Below are positions 51,809-62,092 of a stretch of DNA of 64,000 nucleotides, in pieces. Source of the DNA: Hippopus hippopus. Its lineage: Eukaryota > Mollusca > Bivalvia > Cardiida > Cardiidae. A program made the position numbers and the translations under genes. The DNA is taken from positions 55,147,063 through 55,211,062 of the forward strand of contig OX328097.1 of NCBI GenBank assembly GCA_946811185.2, in the 5' to 3' direction. How positions within the stretch are numbered: the first letter of the stretch is position 1; every line of letters begins with the position of its first letter. The notes under the pieces are model-generated. The model saw only the letters and a list, made by a program, of their open reading frames with translations, was not told the origin of the DNA and ran no database searches.

Positions 51809-52982
51809 AATGAACTAGAGACCCTTGAGGGCCTGAATTGCTTTACTGGCAGGGAATTTGCTCGTTTGTAGCATATACTTGTACCATGAATTCAATGAGC
51901 AAAAAGGTAAAAAGACAAACCAAAAAACAATATTAAGGGGGGGGGGGTGTTGTTGCCGCCTGCAAGTTTCTAAGAAATAGGACCAAAGATGTGGACTTTA
52001 TCGTGTAAACAAGGCTAAGTCATCAAATTGCCACTTTTCCTACACTGATTGCTGGATTTTTCATTATTTTCTTCATTTTCAATAGTTTGCAATTCCTTGA
52101 TTATACAAATGAGTCATGCTCTGTGAAAAAGGGATCTTAATGCATCTTGAAAATGTGTTGACCCATGTCAGCCTACACAGACTGCGCTGACTGGGTCAAA
52201 TCTTTCTGCTTTCAGTCAATCTTCTACATGCCAAAGGAACAGTCTAGCCTGGGATTCAGCCAGTTATTAGTTGAAATGGATTTTACGGATCCATAATTAT
52301 TATATGATGACTTGCTTGGTATGATGCGTCATGGAGATGCATTTAGCCCCCTTTTGCCAGAGCATGGCTCAAATAATATGTGCAAGTTTAAAAAGAATTA
52401 GTTAAAAAATACAGACTCTATCGTGTTAACCAAAAATATAAATGTTCAACTTTAAACGGTTACTTTTTTCTTACAATTATTATAGTCAGATGTTTTTCAA
52501 AATCGATAGGGCCCAAGCTATTGATGATGTGAAAAAACTGTGAATGTTTCCAAAAATCCAACCAAAAATGCAGACTTTATCACAGAAACAAGGAAAGTAA
52601 ATCCTTTACTAGAAATGGTTAATTTTCCCTTGCTAGCTGTCCGATGTTTTTTTCAAAACTGATAGGGTTCAAGCTATTAATGAGATAAAGATAATTTGTA
52701 AGTTTCACAAAAATCCGATCAAAGATGTGGACTTCGTTAAGTAAACAAGAAAGCCAAATTTTCAACTTTTGATGGCTTTTTTTCCCTTTCTAATTGTCAG
52801 AGTTCTTTTAAAATGAACAGGATTCAAGCTATTGATGATATAAGGAAATTGTCTAAGTTTCATAAAAAATCTGACAACAAATGCAGACTTTACAATGTAA
52901 ACAAGAAAAAGACTAATGGATGGACAGACGGACAGACAACGGAAACAATGCAATGACATAAGCTCTGCTGGCTTTCTTGTCT
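51809..52982 (-). mobile_element. modular element family E, complete inverted copy with nested MITE
   Basis: The 3' hairpin lies at 51811 (ACTAGAGACCCTTGAGGGCC). The head GACAGACGGACAGACAACGG with GCCAGCAGAGC in reverse lies at ~52975. Modules repeat TCAAGCTATTGATGATATAA. A complete family A MITE (52109-52372) interrupts it, so the MITE is the younger insertion. Confidence 0.7.
52109..52372 (+). mobile_element. MITE family A nested in element E
   Basis: It starts ATGAGTCATGCTCTGTGAAA and ends TTGCCAGAGCATGGCTCA. The hairpin is partly lost (GTCAGCCTACACAGACTGCG). Confidence 0.85.
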
Positions 52983-53084
52983 ACGTATGGTAAAATTTTT
53001 TGGGAAAACCTGAAAGACGTCAATCAAGGTTCTTTCAGGCCAATTCGTAGATAACTCCATATTGCAGGTTTAGAAAAGAAGAAT

Positions 53085-53235
53085 TTTAAAGATTTTGGAT
53101 TTTTTGAGTTTTGTTTCCATGGGAACCAGAGTTTTTAATGAAATCAACATCTTTGAAATATTCTGAAGAGGACCATGGCAGGATCATTTCTGTGAATTTT
53201 CATTCAAATTGGTTTTGTAGTTTCACACGACAGAA
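53085..53235 (-). mobile_element. family D module fragment
   Basis: TTTGTTTCCATGGGAACCAG, GAAGAGGACCATGGCAGGAT and CATTTCTGTGAATTTTCATT are the reverse of a family D 5' module. Confidence 0.5.
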
Positions 53236-53525
53236 ATGGTGTTCCACAGGACACTCTCACGAAAATCCAAGTGGATCCAGTGAGACTCAAACCTGGGGCC
53301 TCCAGGTTATGAGTCCAACCATTTACCACTTGGCCATGCAGAACCTTTCTGCTGAAGGCCAACAAAGTCATGAAAAGAGTGTCCTTGGGTAAGACACTTC
53401 AGAGCCCCAGCCTAGTGCTGGTGAAACCCAGGAAAAACAAATATGTAAACTGTTGCAGTCATATGACTGAAACAATGTTGAAAGCAGCCTAAAACACCGT
53501 TCAATCAATCAATTAATCAATTCAA
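53236..53525 (-). repeat. tRNA-derived SINE, full head and body
   Basis: The minus strand carries a tRNA-like head (GGCCAAGTGGTAAATGGTTG, then CCAGGTTTGAGTCTCACTGG) at 53265-53335. The plus strand beyond it has GTGTCCTTGGGTAAGACACT, AATGTTGAAAGCAGCC and an (AATC)n tail at 53503-53527. Head and body run in opposite senses, so this may be two SINEs side by side. Confidence 0.55.
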
Positions 53526-53969
53526 TCAGCCAGTTGAGCTAGAAATGATAAAACATAAACACACTAGGTAGAAATACAGCAAAACAAAATCAAGTCACTG
53601 ATTTGAAATTTATTTAAAATTTAAAATTTAAAAAATGTGGATATAACAACTATTATAACCAGTTGTATATCAACAAGTTGATTGAAAAGGATATTTTTTA
53701 TGGTATATCTGGGTTTGGCTAGCCTGGGTCCAGGCAATAATAATTTCCTAATTAGTAATTACTCTGTATCACACTTTCCTAATCGCAGTCTGCTAATAAA
53801 TGACCTTTGGCAGCTATTTGTTCATTGCTTCCATTATTATTACCGCCTGGGTAAATTTGAGGGTCTCCCCATGGTTCTCAAATGTGCAGATAATCTAATT
53901 AAAGACTTTATTGCATGATGTCCCACTGGTGATAACTAGGCAAAGTAACATCCAAATGATAGGAAAGGA

Positions 53970-54882
53970 AACAAGAGGGCCATTGGCCCTAAAGCACTCA
54001 CCTGAGTAAAGTCATCTATGGTTCATAAAGCTGAAGAGATCTTGATTTTAATGATGTAAAATGGATGCGTGAAAGTGACCTACTTTTTGACCAACTTGAC
54101 CTTCTTTTGAACCTGTCAAAGATATCATCTAGACAAACATTCTGATAATGTTTCATGAGTATCAGACTGAAAATGAGGCCTCTAGACTGCACACATGTTT
54201 CATATGATATGGCCCAGTGCCCTACTTTGTGATCTGTTGTGACCCAATTTCAAACTTGTTTGAGATTCATAAAGACAACTTTTCTGACCTAGTTTCATGA
54301 ATATCAGGCTGAAAATGTGGCCTCTAGACAGCACACAAGGTTTTTCTCAGATTTGGCCCAGTGACCTTCTTTTCTACCTAACTTGACACGATTTCAAAAC
54401 TGTTCAAGATATCATCAAGACAAAAACTCTGCGCAAGTTTCAAGAGTATCAGGCTGAAAATGTCGTCTGTAGAGTGCACACATGGCTATTCTAAGATTTA
54501 GCCCAGTAACCTACTTTTTGACCCAACATGACCCAATTTTGAACTTGTCCAATTTATCATAAAGACAAACAATCTGCTCAAGTTTCAAGGGTATTAGGCT
54601 GAAAATGTGGCCTCTAGAGTGCACACAAGGTTTTTCGAAGATTTGGCCCAGTGACCTGGTTTTTGACCTGACATGACCCATTTTTGAGCATGTCAGAAAT
54701 GTCATTAAGACAAACATTCTGACCAAGTTTCATGAGTAATTGACAGAAAATGTGGTTTCTAGTGTGCACACAACGTAAATGTTGATGATCGCACAACAGA
54801 CGAAGGAAGACGTCGACGAATGATGCATGACAGACACATCAAGACCACAAAAGTTCACCTTGAACACCTTGTGCTCAGGTGA
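53970..54882 (-). mobile_element. modular element family F, complete inverted copy
   Basis: The 3' end is ACAAGAGGGCCATTGGCCCT at 53972. The opposite end is ACCTTGTGCTCAGGTGAATT at ~54866. In between, ~110-130-bp modules repeat CAAGTTTCATGAGTATCAGG, CTGAAAATGTGGCCTCTAGA and CACACAAGGTTTTTC. Open frames here follow module periodicity and are not genes. Confidence 0.65.
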
Positions 54883-54948
54883 ATTAAAAGTGAAATAACT
54901 GGAACTCGGGCTAGGCTTTGGCATGAAAATTGCCAGTAACTTTGAGCA

Positions 54949-55142
54949 TTTAACTCTCTTCCGAGTGAAAAAATTATAGACTATTCTGAAATGAAAGCAT
55001 TTGCAGACAACAACGTTAGTGTAGCTCAAAAAGGTGATTTCTGTCTATGAAAAGGTAGAAAAAGGAGAAAATGCTGTTCCAGTATTTTTGCTTTTTCCCG
55101 CAAAAATGTCATTAAACCAGAGAAATACTTAGTGAAGAGTTA
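54949..55142 (-). mobile_element. MITE family C copy
   Basis: TTTAACTCTCTTCCGAGTG, core GAAAAAGGAGAAAATGCTGT and end TTAGTGAAGAGTTAA. Confidence 0.7.
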
Positions 55143-55185
55143 AAGCTGCAAATTGTAAATCTTTCACACATGTTATACAAAGAAA

Positions 55186-55446
55186 TGAGCCATGCTTTAG
55201 CAAATGGGGGCTTAATGCATCTCTGTGATGCATGATACCAAGCAAGTCATTACATGAACATCGATTCAGAAAGTCCTTTTCGTCCAACAACCTACTGAAT
55301 CATGAGGTAACCTGGTCTTTGGGCTGGCAGAATCTTGAGCAATAGCAAAAAGTTTCCGCCCAGGTCAGCTTGTGTTGGTTGCACTGGCTGACAATGGTCA
55401 AAACTTTTTGCAGATGCATTAAGCCCTCTTTTCACTGAGCATGGCT
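55186..55446 (-). mobile_element. MITE family A copy, abutting a family C copy
   Basis: It starts ATGAGCCATGCTTTAGCAAA and ends TTTTCACTGAGCATGGCTTA. The last bases merge with the TTAACCC start of the next element. Confidence 0.8.
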
Positions 55447-55673
55447 TAACCCTTTACCAAACAATCCCTGGTTTTTACGACCCTGAGATAGAAGCCTTTT
55501 GAAAACATTGTGGAAAAAGGAGAAAATGCTGGTAACCAGCATTTTCTCCTTTTCCCACAATGTTTTCTACCCTGCTGGAAACAAATTTCAATTTTTAGTT
55601 ACGTTTATTTTGTCGTCTGCAAGTGCTTTCAATTTGGACAGGTCTAAAATTTTGTCGTTTGGTAAAGGATTAT
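55446..55673 (+). mobile_element. MITE family C, well-preserved copy
   Basis: It starts TTAACCCTTTACCAAACAAT and ends TTTTGTCGTTTGGTAAAGGA then TTA. The central palindrome is intact bar one base. Near-identical to 46267-46489. Confidence 0.9.
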
Positions 55674-55818
55674 ATACACATATAAGAGTTTTTAAGTGTA
55701 CTTTTACTGTGCACAACAGTTGTATTTTCACATGCAAAATTATCTGGTTATAAATTCACCCCTCATGTTCTTTTAAATGGTAAACTTTTAGTTGGGCTTT
55801 GGTTTGGTTTCTATTGGA

Positions 55819-56047
55819 GTTTAACTCTTTACCAAACGACAAAAATTAGACTTGTCTAAATTGAAAGCATTTGCAGACAACAAAATAAATGTGACTCAAA
55901 AATTGAAACTTGACTTTAGAAGAGTACAAAAGATTGTGGGCAAAGGAGAAAATGCTGGTTACCAGCATTTTCTCCTTTTCCCACAATGTTTTCAGAACGC
56001 TTCTTCCTCTGGGTTGTAAAAACCAGGGATTGTTTGGTAAAGGGTTA
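55819..56047 (-). mobile_element. MITE family C copy
   Basis: It starts TTAACTCTTTACCAAACGAC and ends GATTGTTTGGTAAAGGGTTAA. The core is GAGAAAATGCTGGTTACCAG. Confidence 0.85.
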
Positions 56048-56059
56048 ATGCTGATTTAA

Positions 56060-56222
56060 CAGCTTGGGGTCATATCGTGACAGCCAGTGCACCAACACAT
56101 GCGTTTCCTGGCTGTACTGACACTATTTCTTTCTAAGCCGCTGACTACTTTTTTACATGTATCAGAGGTGAGAGGCGAAAAATTGTCGGAAAGAAAGTTT
56201 GCCGCAACTGGTATCAAACTTT
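56060..56222 (+). repeat. SINE body fragment
   Basis: CAGCCAGTGCACCAACACAT and GAGGTGAGAGGCGAAAAATT match 19340-19400 and 49338-49365. The B-box remnant is CTGGTATCAAAC. Confidence 0.5.
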
Positions 56223-56257
56223 TGTTAGTTATTTTGGTTTCTAGCTATTGACATTTC

Positions 56258-56495
56258 TGCATGTGACAAGGTGTTTTAATGTATCTGCAAAAATTAACAG
56301 ACAAGGACAGTCCTTTCCATCTGCAGGTTGACCTGGGTTGAAACTTTTTGCTATTGGTAAATTTACCGCATGTCAAAGGACCCTTCTACCTCATGACTTA
56401 GTTGCATTTTAGATGAATGGATCCATCATAGCATGTGACAACTTGGTTTAATGCATTACAAAGATGCATTAAGGCCCCTTTTCCAAGAGCAACTC
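56258..56495 (+). mobile_element. MITE family A, decayed copy
   Basis: GTGTTTTAATGTATCTGC, GTTGACCTGGGTTGAAACTT, GCATGTCAAAGGACCCTTCT and GATGCATTAAGGCCCCTTTT. Both termini are degraded. Confidence 0.65.
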
Positions 56496-56637
56496 TTACT
56501 TTACATGTTTTAACATCATTTTCTAGAAGGAATAGAGAAAATGACATCATAAATAAGATGTTGTCATGTGCAAATAAAGGATAAAAAACATATATAGGAA
56601 GGAATTGCCTGTAATGGCCATTGCTTACATTGTACCC

Positions 56638-56757
56638 TAACCCTTTACCAAACTATCCCATGTTTAAAAACCCTGAGGAAGACAGTTTTTGAAAATGTGG
56701 GAAAATGAGAAAATGCTGGTAACCAACATTTTTGCCTTTACCATCAATGCTACCCAT
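56638..56757 (+). mobile_element. MITE family C, 5' half
   Basis: TAACCCTTTACCAAACTATC, GAAAATGTGGGAAAATGAGA and GCTGGTAACCAACATT. It breaks off where the next copy begins. Confidence 0.7.
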
Positions 56758-56983
56758 TTAACCTTTACCAAACAATCCCTAATTTTTAAGACCCAGGGGA
56801 AGAAGCCTTCTGAAAACATTGTGGGAAAAGGAGAAAATGCTGGTAACCAGCATTTTCTCCTTTTCCCACAATGTTTTCTACTCTTCTAAAGTTAATTTTC
56901 AATTTTTGAGTCACGTTTATTTTGTCGTCTGCAATTGCTTTCAATTTGGACAAGTCTAAATTTTTGTCGTTTGGTAAAGAGTT
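56758..56983 (+). mobile_element. MITE family C, well-preserved copy
   Basis: TTTAACCTTTACCAAACAAT, perfect core palindrome with GCTGGTAACCAGC centre, and end TTTGTCGTTTGGTAAAGAG plus TTAA. Confidence 0.9.
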
Positions 56984-57059
56984 AAGGACAAACACCATCA
57001 TTTGAGTCAAAGTTTGTTGTGTGCAACTGTTTTCAGTTTGGTAAAGTCTGAAATTTTGC

Positions 57060-57299
57060 GTTAACTCTTTACCAAATGACAAAATTTTAGACCAGTCCAA
57101 ATTGAAAGCATTCTGCAGACAGTCAGACTACTAAATAAACGTGACTGAAAGATTGAAATTTGCTTTGGGAAGGGTAGAAAACATTGTGGGAAAAGGAGAA
57201 AATGCTTGTTACCAGCATTTTCTCCTTTTCCCTCATAATGTTTTCAAAAGGCTTCCTACTCAGGGTTGTTAAAAGTCGCTATTATGTGGTAAAGGGTTA
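57060..57299 (-). mobile_element. MITE family C copy
   Basis: TTAACTCTTTACCAAATGAC, core AAGGAGAAAATGCTTGTTAC and end TTATGTGGTAAAGGGTTAA. Confidence 0.85.
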
Positions 57300-57639
57300 A
57301 AGCTGCATACTGATAATAAGTTGGTATGGTACTTTAATCCTTTTTCCTCAGTAATATGATAACTTGGCACTAATTATAATCAGACAACAACTAGAATATA
57401 TTCTTTCTTGGGTAGAAAAACATTTTCATCGTTTGCGTCCAAGCAGATTCTTGATTTGCATGAAATTGCTCCTTATGCAACAATGTTTATAAAAGTGGAC
57501 TGCCACAAGATATACAACGTTGCATGCTGATGGTGATGTTATAAATAAAACAATGTACAAAATGTAAAATAATATCAAGCTGCTGTAGAAAGAGAATCCT
57601 TCACAAAAACTTAACCAAACTAGTCGACATTTATATTGA

Positions 57640-57790
57640 ACTCATCCATATTGAAAGCATTAGCAGGTCCTCTATGATAATTGGATTTTTTTTTACAGGT
57701 TTAAAAACGATGTTCAAAGAGGAAATATGTTGGTTACCAGCATTATCTTCTTTTTCCACAATGATTTCAAAGCCCTTTTTGTCATTTGGT
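57640..57790 (-). mobile_element. MITE family C, partial diverged copy
   Basis: CATCCATATTGAAAGCATTA and TATGTTGGTTACCAGCATTA with TTCTTTTTCCACAATGATTT. Confidence 0.6.
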
Positions 57791-57863
57791 AATATTTATG
57801 AAGAGTGACAATCTAGTAACAAATGATGTAAAAAAAAATAAACATTGAAATAAATATTGACTC

Positions 57864-58131
57864 TTTACCAGACGACAAACTTTTGGCTTTGTGTGAACTG
57901 ATACCATTAGCAGACAACAAATTAAAATGTGACTCAAATGAGTGAATTTGTCTGCGATAGGGTAGGAAAAAATTTATGAAAAGGAGGAAATGCTAGTAAC
58001 CATCATTTTCTCCCTTTCCCACATGTAGCTGTCGATGCGCCATAAAACAACATTCATTCATACCCACATTGCTTTCAACTGGCTTCTTTTCCAAGGTCTT
58101 TTAAACCTCGGATCAGGTGGTAAAGAGTTAA
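57864..58131 (-). mobile_element. MITE family C copy with internal insertion
   Basis: GACTCTTTACCAGACGACAA, GAAATGCTAGTAACCATCAT and end GATCAGGTGGTAAAGAGTTAA. About 35 extra bases (TGTAGCTGTCGATGCGCCAT and following) split TTTCCCACA from the rest. It lies 34 bp beyond the stop of the gene at 58166-59356. Confidence 0.75.
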
Positions 58132-58165
58132 TTAAAGAATCTCAGACTAATTTTTGCTGCAGATA

Positions 58166-59367
58166 TCAAGCCTGCTTGGTTTTTTTACATACACAAGCAG
58201 GGCCTGGTTTTTCCCGTTTAGCTAAACTGATAGTATCACAGAATGTTTTGTATGATCGATACGTTGCACAGGAAGTCAACCCAGCAACATAGTTTGCTGT
58301 TGCATTATATTTCTTTATCACATCAAAATTATACAAACTTGCTTTGTGTTTGTATCCCTCATGATTACCTCCTTTCTGTGTTGTTTGATGAATAGCCAAA
58401 ACCGTATCCGATACATCTATCACTGTAGTATTATATTCACATCTTGCTGCTGCTACTAACCAGTTATCGTATCCAGGGCGACCAACAACCACTGGAATGA
58501 TCTGTTTCCATGGAAATGATTTAGTTGTGATGAAAAAGTCTTCTGCATCTTCTCTGTACTTTGGAACTCCACGAGATCGTTCTTCTAATCTATCTGAAGA
58601 CTGAGCATCTAATTTAGTTACATTTTCTAGGTTAGTTCTACGACCAGTCACTAAAATTCTTGTGGCTTTTATATCTAATATATTTGAGATCTCTTCTAAA
58701 GTATTTAAAAAATTGTCAGTAAATAAAATATCTGCATTAACATAACCATACCATGGTGTATCAAAACGTTGCATTGCTATTTGGAACATTTCTCTTAAAA
58801 CAGGTGGTCGTTCATCAGAGGAATCATCTCGTGATGATGACATTATTTCCCAGCCCTTGGATGTTTGTGTTTCTTTTAGGTAAGTTTTATTGGCAAATAA
58901 AATAAGTTTCACATGGGGCATCATTCTAGACCAATTAATGAGAGTATTGTTATGTACAATAAACTTTTCATTATCCTCGTGAACATGCCCTGCGTAGGTT
59001 GTAAATAAAGTTACAAGAGGACTTTTTCTCTTCCATAGTTTTCTCTCTGCTCTTAATTTTTCACATTTCTTCACTAGATCTCTGATGGAATCAGCTAACT
59101 CTAGCTCTACTGTTTTTTTGGGCACAGAGCATTCTTTTGGCAGATAATGTGAGAGCATATTATAGCTATTATTGGAAATATACATGGCTACAATCTGTAT
59201 GATTGTTTCAGATGAACATTTTAGAAGCTGTCCAGGTGAATGACTGGTGCCATAAAATACAACAATGTTGATAACTGTCAAGGATAACAGCACACCCATG
59301 TACATGTACATTTGGGATGGGGATTCATTTTTGTCTTTCTTGTCTCTGTTCCCCATTGTACTGTTAC
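58166..59367 (-). CDS. type II membrane protein, putative GT-A-like glycosyltransferase (copy 2)
   Basis: The coding exon gives 396 aa from ATG at 59354-59356 (MGNRDKKDKNESPSQMYMYM) to TGA at 58166. An acceptor (CTTTATTTCCAG) places the exon start at 59367, 11 nt before the ATG, so the 5' UTR has an intron; the longer frame to 59407 is intronic. A signal anchor (~16-37) holds MGVLLSLTVINIVVFYG, matching copy 1 in position and in the LSLTVxN core. The domain shows SPLVTLFTTYAG, FIVHNNTLINW, WYGYVNADILFTDNFLNTLE, AEDFFITTKSFPWKQI, VVVGRPGYDNWLV and AIHQTT, in the same order as 43336-44502. It has several N-x-S/T sequons and a Cys-rich end (ACVCKK). Divergence from copy 1 is substantial, so the duplication is old. 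Activity is inferred from pattern only. Confidence 0.8.
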
Positions 59368-59466
59368 CTGGAAATAAAGGAAAATTTATATAGTATAGGA
59401 ACTGCATGACTGTAGTTACTTTATTTGAAACTTTGCTAGATCATAAAGTTTAATCTTGTCCATATC

Positions 59467-59681
59467 AACCCTTTACCACATAATTTCGAGTTCTAACTAC
59501 CCTGAACAGAAAGGCTATTGAAAACATTCTGAGGAATAGGAGAAAATGCTAGAGTAACCATCATTTCTCGTTTTCCCACAATGTTTTCCATCCCATCATT
59601 TGTGGAATATCTACTTTGTCCTCTGCAAATGCTTTTAATTAGGCCCAAAATAAAATTTTGTCTTTTGATAAAGAGCTAAAA
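59467..59681 (+). mobile_element. MITE family C copy
   Basis: AACCCTTTACCACATAATTT, core GGAGAAAATGCTAGAGTAAC and end TTTTGTCTTTTGATAAAGAG then CTAA. It lies ~100 bp upstream of the gene on the minus strand, probably in its 5' intron or promoter. Confidence 0.75.
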
Positions 59682-59756
59682 GCAGAGTCACATGCTTCCA
59701 CCAAATTAAACGTGGTTCAAAAAAAGGGGTCATAAAAATGTGGAACTGTTTCTTGA

Positions 59757-59875
59757 ATCTTTACTAAAGTACAAAATTTTAGGCTTCAAAGCATTTCCAG
59801 ATGAAAAGTTAAATGTGGCTCAAATGACAAAAGTTGATTTTGAAAGAGTAAAAAGAAATAAAGAAAATAAAGAGT
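59757..59875 (-). mobile_element. MITE family C, end fragment
   Basis: TCTTTACTAAAGTACAAAAT, AAAGCATTTCCAGATGAAAA and GTTAAATGTGGCTCAAATGA. Truncated before the core. Confidence 0.6.
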
Positions 59876-59887
59876 AAGTGTATAGAG

Positions 59888-60136
59888 TTAACTCTCTATC
59901 AAACCACAAAAGTTTAGCCATGTCCAAATTTGAAGCATTTGTAGCGGACAAAATAAATTTAGATAGATCTACCCAAAAATTGAAATTTGTTTTTGGATAG
60001 TAAAAACATTGTGGTAAAAACATTTTGGGAAAAGAGGAAAATGCTGGTTATCAGCAATTTCTCATTTTCCCACAATGTTTTCAAAAGCCTCCTCCTTCAT
60101 GGTCGTTCCAAGTCGGGATCGCCTGGTAAAAAGTAC
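59888..60136 (-). mobile_element. MITE family C copy with small internal duplication
   Basis: TTAACTCTCTATCAAACCAC and CATTTTGGGAAAAGAGGAAA, preceded by a duplicated AAAAACATTGTGGTAAAAAC. The end is GATCGCCTGGTAAAAAG. Confidence 0.75.
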
Positions 60137-60238
60137 GTAAATTAATAAAATGCAATAATTGGGACTGTTCTATTTTACAGCCTTTACCAACAACCTCCAT
60201 GTTTTTGCACTCCTATGCAAAAATGGCATTTAAAATAT

Positions 60239-60311
60239 CGGGGGGGGGGGGGGGGTAGTCTAATGGTTACAGGTCTACATTTCGCTTTGTCCAACATTTC
60301 CCCCCCCCCCT
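60239..60311 (+). repeat. poly-G and poly-C runs in inverted arrangement
   Basis: About 17 G at 60239-60255 and 11 C at 60300-60310, 45 bp apart. Run lengths are uncertain. Confidence 0.7.
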
Positions 60312-60317
60312 TTCATG

Positions 60318-60573
60318 AACCCTTTACCAATCAATCACCAGTTTTAACGACCCAACGACTCTGAGAAAGAACGCTTCTCACTCAAAACAATGTGTAAAAA
60401 CAAGGAAAATGCGGGTAAGCAGCATTTTCTCCTTCTCCCGCAATGTTTTTTATTTTTTTTAACCTTCAAGAAACAAATTTTAAATTTCGCGGCACATTAA
60501 GACCAAGTTTGTCGTCTGCAAATGCTTTATATTTGGGTAAGTCTAAAACTCTGTCCTATGGCAAAGAGTTAAA
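60318..60573 (+). mobile_element. MITE family C copy
   Basis: AACCCTTTACCAATCAATCA, core GGAAAATGCGGGTAAGCAGC and end TGTCCTATGGCAAAGAGTTAA. Confidence 0.75.
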
Positions 60574-60939
60574 AAATCCCATCATTCTACACACTAGATT
60601 TGTCGTCTGCAAAGGCTCTCAGTATTGACGTGTCTAAAATTTTGTCGTCTGGATTAAGTCTAAAATTTTGTGGTCTGGTTCAATTTAATTAAAGCGACCA
60701 ATTGATAAATGAAAAATCACGTTTGACATCCTGCACATGAAATCCAGACTCATTTCTATGGTGACATTTTCTGTCACGAGATAACTGTTGCGATAGTTTA
60801 AGAGAACTATCGCGATAAAACAAACTTTCCTGGAAATATTATCTAGATGATAAAGACCCGGTTAAAGAAACATCCTATTCGGGTAATTACTGTCATACTG
60901 AGATCTCAATGTAGATCCCAGGGGCGTACCTAGGTTTAT
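60574..60939. other. unassigned sequence
   Basis: It contains a second, partial family C end (TTTGTCGTCTGCAAAGGCTC at 60600 and two TAAAATTTTGTSGTCTGG tails), then sequence with no recognisable feature. Confidence 0.4.
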
Positions 60940-61163
60940 GGAATTATTACGCATTCCGAATCCCGGGTTTTACTGACCCTGAGGAATAAACCTTCTGAAA
61001 CAAGGAGCAAATTTTATGCTGGTAACCAGCACTTAATCTTTTTCCAGCAATGTTTCTACCATATAAAACACAGAAATAATCATTTTAGTGACATTTAGTT
61101 TGCCGTCTGAAAATGCTTTCAGTTTGAACAAGCCTTAAATTCTATCATTTGGTGAAGTGTTAA
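60940..61163 (+). mobile_element. MITE family C, diverged copy
   Basis: ATTATTACGCATTCCGAATC, GACCCTGAGGAATAAACC, ATGCTGGTAACCAGCACTTA and TTTGGTGAAGTGTTAA. Confidence 0.7.
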
Positions 61164-61189
61164 GACTTCTTTTCACAAAAGTAGATCTT

Positions 61190-61392
61190 TAGACGTGTTT
61201 ACATTGAAAGCATCTGCAGAGGGCAAATCAAGTGTAGCTCAATTAAAGATAGTTTTATTTCTCTGTGAAAGGATTGGATCGTTGTGGGAGAAGGAGAAAA
61301 TGCTTTAAACTTGTTTTTCCTTTTCCAGCAGTGTTTTCAAGGGTCCGCTTTCCCAATATCGTTTAAAAGCGAACTTTTCGGTAAAGCATTAT
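61190..61392 (-). mobile_element. MITE family C, diverged copy
   Basis: TTTACATTGAAAGCATCTGC, GTTGTGGGAGAAGGAGAAAA and TTTTCGGTAAAGCATTA. The hairpin is partly lost. Confidence 0.65.
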
Positions 61393-61851
61393 CAATCTGA
61401 ATGTCACCATTCTCTTTACAGACAAACAGCTATTATTCCCCTTTCACATGTGTGTACATTACGCACTTGCGTATAGATCTAGTTCGTCATGATGGTTATG
61501 CTCTTGGATCCATTTCAAATTCAAAATGCCGAGAGAAAATTGTCGACTGGATAGATCTTTTATCATTTAACCTAAGATATATATAAAAACAGGCTAGAAA
61601 AATCCTGAAGAGATTAACATACCCTTTATGTCCGCCCTCACAACATCGCGTGTATACTATAGTCGATTTATTATGCATACACATACGCGATATACACATA
61701 AAATTAACCGCTGGAGCATGATAGTCGTAGATGATGTTCATGGATGTGCTATTGAGGGATCGTCTCGAAATGACCAAATAATAAACAGACTTCAGGGGGA
61801 ATAACTACAATAGACACAGAATATAGAATTACAGTGTTATTTCGCTTTGAC

Positions 61852-62092
61852 TCAACTCCTTACAACACAATCCTGAGTTTTGACGACCCTGAAAGAGAAG
61901 GCTTTTGAAAACAGTGCGAAAAGGAGAAAATGCTGGTAACCAGCATTTTCTCCTTTTCTCGCAATGTTTTCTTCTTTATCCAATACAGAAATCAGCATTT
62001 AAGCTATATCTAATTATATATCTAATTTGTTGTCTGCAATAATTGCTTTCAATTAGGTCACCTCCAAAATTTTGTCGTTCGTTATGTTTTAA
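61852..62092 (+). mobile_element. MITE family C copy
   Basis: CTCCTTACAACACAATCCTG, perfect core AAATGCTGGTAACCAGCATT and end TTTTGTCGTTCGTTATGTTTTAA. Confidence 0.8.

Noticed and set aside
53970..54882. Overlapping open frames 54511-54796 and 54730-55029
   Set aside because: They follow the period of the family F modules and contain repeated peptides, so they are repeat artefacts.
55446..58131. CRISPR-like array
   Set aside because: The repeats are ~225-bp dispersed palindromic elements in both orientations, not short direct repeats with uniform spacers, and the genome is eukaryotic.
36817..60311. Biological meaning of the long poly-G/poly-C runs
   Set aside because: Homopolymer lengths are prone to sequencing error, and nothing nearby suggests a function.
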